Assembly: GCF_020387415.1 (NCBI RefSeq)
Contig: NZ_JAGWCB010000007.1
Coordinates: 186,001-250,000 of the forward strand
DNA: 64,000 nucleotides
Reading direction: 5' to 3'
Source of the DNA: Ideonella benzenivorans
GTDB taxonomy: Bacteria > Pseudomonadota > Gammaproteobacteria > Burkholderiales > Burkholderiaceae_C
Made by a program: the position numbers and the translations under genes. Shown one piece after another: positions 61,509 to 64,000 of this stretch. Numbering within the stretch: the first letter of the stretch is position 1; every line of letters begins with the position of its first letter. The notes beneath the pieces are model-generated. The model saw nothing but the letters and a program-made list of their open reading frames with translations, was not told the origin of the DNA and did not search any database.

Positions 61509-63094
61509 TGGCGCACCACGTTCTTGAAGTCCACGCTGCCGTCGGGCGACATCACGAAACCATGGACGTCCTGGCGCACCGGGATGTAGACGGTGGAGTG
61601 GGCGATCGGGATCCAGGGCCGCTCGCGGTGGAAGATCAGCTGCGCCTGCTCGTAGAGCGCGGCACGGCGCGCCACGTCCGGCGTGGCGCGGGCCTGGTCC
61701 AGCAGGCGGTCGAACTCGCGGTTGCAGAACTTCACCCCGCTGCGGTTGGCTGCGCAGGACAGGTTGGGGCTGAGGAAGTCGTCGGGGTCGGCGGTGTCGC
61801 CCGACCAGCCGCTCATGTAGACATCGTGCTCGCCGTTGTTGGCGCGCTTGAGGTACTCGCCCCACTCGTAGGTCTTGATGTGGGCCCGCACGCCGATGCG
61901 GGCCCAGTCGGCCTGAATCAGCTGGGCCAGCAGCTGGCCGTTGGGGTTGGTGGGGCGGCTGACCGGCAGGGCCCAGAGGTCGATGTCCAGGCCCTGGGCG
62001 TAACCAGCCTGGGCCAGCAGGGCCTTGGCGCGGCTGGGGTTGTATTCGTTCTTCAGCGTGTGGTTGTAGCCCGGCACCATCGGCGGGAAGGCGCTGACGG
62101 CCTGGGTCGCGTCGCCGCGCGGGAACAGCACCTTGAAGATGGTGTTGCGGTCCACCGCGATGTCCAGCGCCTCGCGCACCAGCCGGTTGTTGGTCGGGGC
62201 CTTGCGCAGGTTGAACGACAGGTAGGAGACGTTGAGCGCCTGGGTCTGCAGCAGCCGGATGTCGGGCCGGCGCTGGATGGCGGCGATGTCCACATCGCGG
62301 ATCGGCGCAGTGACCTGGCATTCACCGGCCAGCAGCTTCTGCATCCGCACGTTGGGCTCGGTGGTGATGCTGTAGATCAGCGCCGGCGAGGCCTGGCGGC
62401 CGCCCCAGTAGCCCGGGTGCGGCAGCATGCGCACCACATCGTCCTTGGCATAGGACTTGAACTGGTAGGGGCCGGTGCCGATGGGCTGGTTGTTGATCTG
62501 GTTGGCGCGGCCCTGGCGCAGCAGCTGCGCGCCGTACTCGGCCGAGTGGATGCCCGCGAAGCCCATCGCGAAGTAGTTCTGGAAGCTGACGTTGGGCCGC
62601 GTGAGGTGAAAGCGCACCGTCATCGCATCGACCTTCTCGATGCGCTCGATCATCTGCGCCAGGCCCAGGTTCTCCGGGTAGACGAAGGTGGCCGGGAAGG
62701 CCTGGTTGAACGGGTGCTGCTTGTCGATCATGCGGCCGAAGGTGAACAGCACATCGTCCGCGTTGAAGTCCCGTGTGGGGGTGAAATAGGGTTCGGTGTG
62801 GAAGTGCACGCCCGGCCGCAGCTGGAACTCGATCGTGCGGGCGTCGGGCGAGATCTGCCAGCGCTGGGCCAGCGCCGGCACCAGCCTGGAGCTGCCGCGC
62901 TCGAAGGCCAGCAGGCCCTCGAACATCTGGGTGGTGACGTTGTGGGTGCTGGCCGAATCCCACAGTGAGGGGTCGAAGCCCTCGGGGCTGGCGTCGGCAC
63001 AGTAGACCAGCGGCCGGGCGGCCAGGGCCGGCTGCCCAGCCAGCGCGAACAGCAGGCAACCCAGGGTCAGCAGCGGCAGGGTGGGGAACTTCAT
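61505..63094 (-). CDS. Dipeptide/oligopeptide ABC transporter binding protein (DppA-like)
   Basis: This 529-residue family 5 solute-binding protein has a signal peptide (residues 1-25, ending PALAA). The N-terminal YCADASPEGFDPSLWDSAST and TQMFEGLLAFE are typical of DppA, with NQPIGTGPYQFKSY and SGWSGDTADPDDFLSPN later. The ATG at 63094 is chosen because it starts the signal peptide; the upstream frame belongs to the S66 peptidase gene. No Dpp permease genes are adjacent. It would bring in wall peptides for the carboxypeptidase and dipeptidase. Confidence 0.92.
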   Translation of the reverse strand: MKFPTLPLLTLGCLLFALAGQPALAARPLVYCADASPEGFDPSLWDSASTHNVTTQMFEGLLAFERGSSRLVPALAQRWQISPDARTIEFQLRPGVHFHTEPYFTPTRDFNADDVLFTFGRMIDKQHPFNQAFPATFVYPENLGLAQMIERIEKVDAMTVRFHLTRPNVSFQNYFAMGFAGIHSAEYGAQLLRQGRANQINNQPIGTGPYQFKSYAKDDVVRMLPHPGYWGGRQASPALIYSITTEPNVRMQKLLAGECQVTAPIRDVDIAAIQRRPDIRLLQTQALNVSYLSFNLRKAPTNNRLVREALDIAVDRNTIFKVLFPRGDATQAVSAFPPMVPGYNHTLKNEYNPSRAKALLAQAGYAQGLDIDLWALPVSRPTNPNGQLLAQLIQADWARIGVRAHIKTYEWGEYLKRANNGEHDVYMSGWSGDTADPDDFLSPNLSCAANRSGVKFCNREFDRLLDQARATPDVARRAALYEQAQLIFHRERPWIPIAHSTVYIPVRQDVHGFVMSPDGSVDFKNVVRQ

Positions 63095-63113
63095 CGGCAG
63101 CAGGGGTGGGGCA

Positions 63114-64000
63114 TCAGGGCAGGGGGTCGAGCAGACGCAGGGCGGCCGCCGCCACATCCATCTCGACGGGCACGCCCAGCGGCAGCGCGTGGTTCGGAAC
63201 GGTGTGGCCGGCGGGCCAGCCGGCCAGCACCGGCCGACCCAAGGGGTGCAGGTAGTCGGCCAGCACGGCGTCGGCATTGTCGGCCTCGGTGAAACCACCC
63301 AGCAAGAAACCGGCCACGCCATGCAAGGCGCCGGACAGCCGCAGCTGCGCCAGCAGCCGGTCGATGCGGTAGGGCGGCTCGGCCACGTCTTCCAGGAACA
63401 GGATGGCGCCCTCGGTGCGCGCCGCAAACGGCGTGCCCACCAGCGAGGCCAGCACCGTCAGGTTGCCGCCGATCAGCCGGCCCCGGGCCACGCCCGGCCG
63501 GTTGAGCGGGTGGGGGGCCGTGGGCGGCGCCAGCCGGTCGCCAGCGTGCCAACCCTGGCGCAGGGCCTCGCTCAGCCGGGCCCAGTCGTCCGGGGCCTTC
63601 AGGCCGTCCGAGGCGGGCATCGGCGCATGCAGGCCGGCCAGATCCCAGCGGTCGCGCAGCAGGTGCAGCGCGGTCAGGTCGCTGTAGCCGATCAGCGGCT
63701 TGGGGTGGGCGCGCATCAGCGCCGGGTCGATGCGGTCGAGCAGGCGGTCGCAGCCATAGCCACCGCGCAGGGCCAGCACCGCGTGCACGGCGGGGTCGGC
63801 CCAGGCGGCGTGCAGGTCGGCCAGGCGTTGGTCGTCGTCGGCGGCCAGATGGTCCAGGTGGGCCGGGCCATGGCAGCCGGTGTAGACGCGGACCTGCCAA
63901 CCCCGACCGCGCAGCAGTGCCTGCACCGGGGCCAGCTGCTCGCCGGGTGTCGGGCCGGCCGGGGCGACCAGCCCCAGGCAGGCGCCGGGCGGCAGCGGCG
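63114..64000 (-). CDS. S66 LD-carboxypeptidase (LdcA-like), N-terminus cut by window edge
   Basis: The visible part has about 295 residues; the 5' end runs off the right edge. In-frame sequence before 63926 reads CLGLVAPAGPTPGEQLAPVQ, the usual S66 start, so only a few residues are missing. ALRGGYGCDRLLDRID, the nucleophile serine in IGYSDLTALHL, GRLIGGNLTVLASLVG and FLEDVAEPPYRIDRLL match the family. No signal is visible in the part available, so this may be the cytoplasmic recycling enzyme, with the exported one at 58901-59953. Confidence 0.9.
   Translation of the reverse strand, partial: PLPPGACLGLVAPAGPTPGEQLAPVQALLRGRGWQVRVYTGCHGPAHLDHLAADDDQRLADLHAAWADPAVHAVLALRGGYGCDRLLDRIDPALMRAHPKPLIGYSDLTALHLLRDRWDLAGLHAPMPASDGLKAPDDWARLSEALRQGWHAGDRLAPPTAPHPLNRPGVARGRLIGGNLTVLASLVGTPFAARTEGAILFLEDVAEPPYRIDRLLAQLRLSGALHGVAGFLLGGFTEADNADAVLADYLHPLGRPVLAGWPAGHTVPNHALPLGVPVEMDVAAAALRLLDPLP

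Noticed and set aside
60609-62321. Single long minus-strand frame covering the LysR gene and part of the binding-protein gene
   Set aside because: It merges the true LysR frame (start at 61508) with an out-of-frame reading of the DppA-like gene.

Overview
The window is high-GC DNA (about 70% by eye, with strong G/C preference at third codon positions). The gene content points to a free-living betaproteobacterium of the order Burkholderiales, probably the Rubrivivax/Ideonella/Leptothrix/Roseateles neighbourhood. That placement rests on gene content and composition only. No rRNA, tRNA or CRISPR array was seen. Two stretches are clearly less GC-rich and look acquired: 8.5-9.6 kb (a membrane protein and an IS110 remnant) and about 42.6-45.7 kb (a caspase-like protease with an unknown partner).

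Layout. 0-8.3 kb: tail of an ATP-grasp protein, then a cobalamin riboswitch driving btuB, a TonB-like gene, btuC, btuD, cobO, cobT and cobB (B12 uptake and salvage; no btuF in the window). 9.6-12.2 kb: metNIQ methionine importer. 12.4-18.5 kb: nitrite assimilation operon nirB-nirD, an NIT-ANTAR regulator, and a PP2C/kinase-like protein. It reads from a sigma-54 promoter through a leader with two ANTAR-type hexaloop hairpins. 18.7-24.2 kb: a DUF3079 gene, LysR/SDR pairs, a SnoaL-like protein and a broken FadL-type porin. 24.4-30.0 kb: a tightly overlapping operon of an H2-sensing type NiFe hydrogenase (small and large subunits), a maturation protease and a PAS-GGDEF-EAL protein. 30.1-34.7 kb: a five-haem cytochrome in which a three-haem dehydrogenase-type cytochrome is fused to thiosulfate dehydrogenase TsdA, then a TtrS/TtrR-like two-component system.

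34.7-42.4 kb: fatty-acid hydroxylase family protein, DUF3309, SYLF-domain protein, SDR/LysR pair, DUF3563-like protein, diguanylate cyclase, and the AmmeMemoRadiSam genes. 42.9-45.4 kb: caspase-like protease module. 46-51.6 kb: GT41 glycosyltransferase lacking TPRs, a shortened XdhC, and an IorAB-type molybdenum hydroxylase. 51.6-57.7 kb: LysR, amino-acid binding protein and DadA-like oxidase; MaoC/TetR with a perfect palindromic operator; ribH behind an FMN riboswitch; two small proteins. 57.8-64 kb: GH8 glucanase and a peptidoglycan-peptide recycling cluster (two S66 LD-carboxypeptidases, VanX-type dipeptidase, LysR, DppA-like binding protein).

Themes that tie genes together: the tsdA fusion would produce or consume tetrathionate next to a tetrathionate-sensor-like kinase; the hydrogenase operon would link H2 sensing to cyclic-di-GMP turnover; the ANTAR regulator sits in the same operon whose leader carries its probable RNA target. 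The least explained module is the caspase-like protease and its 213-residue partner.
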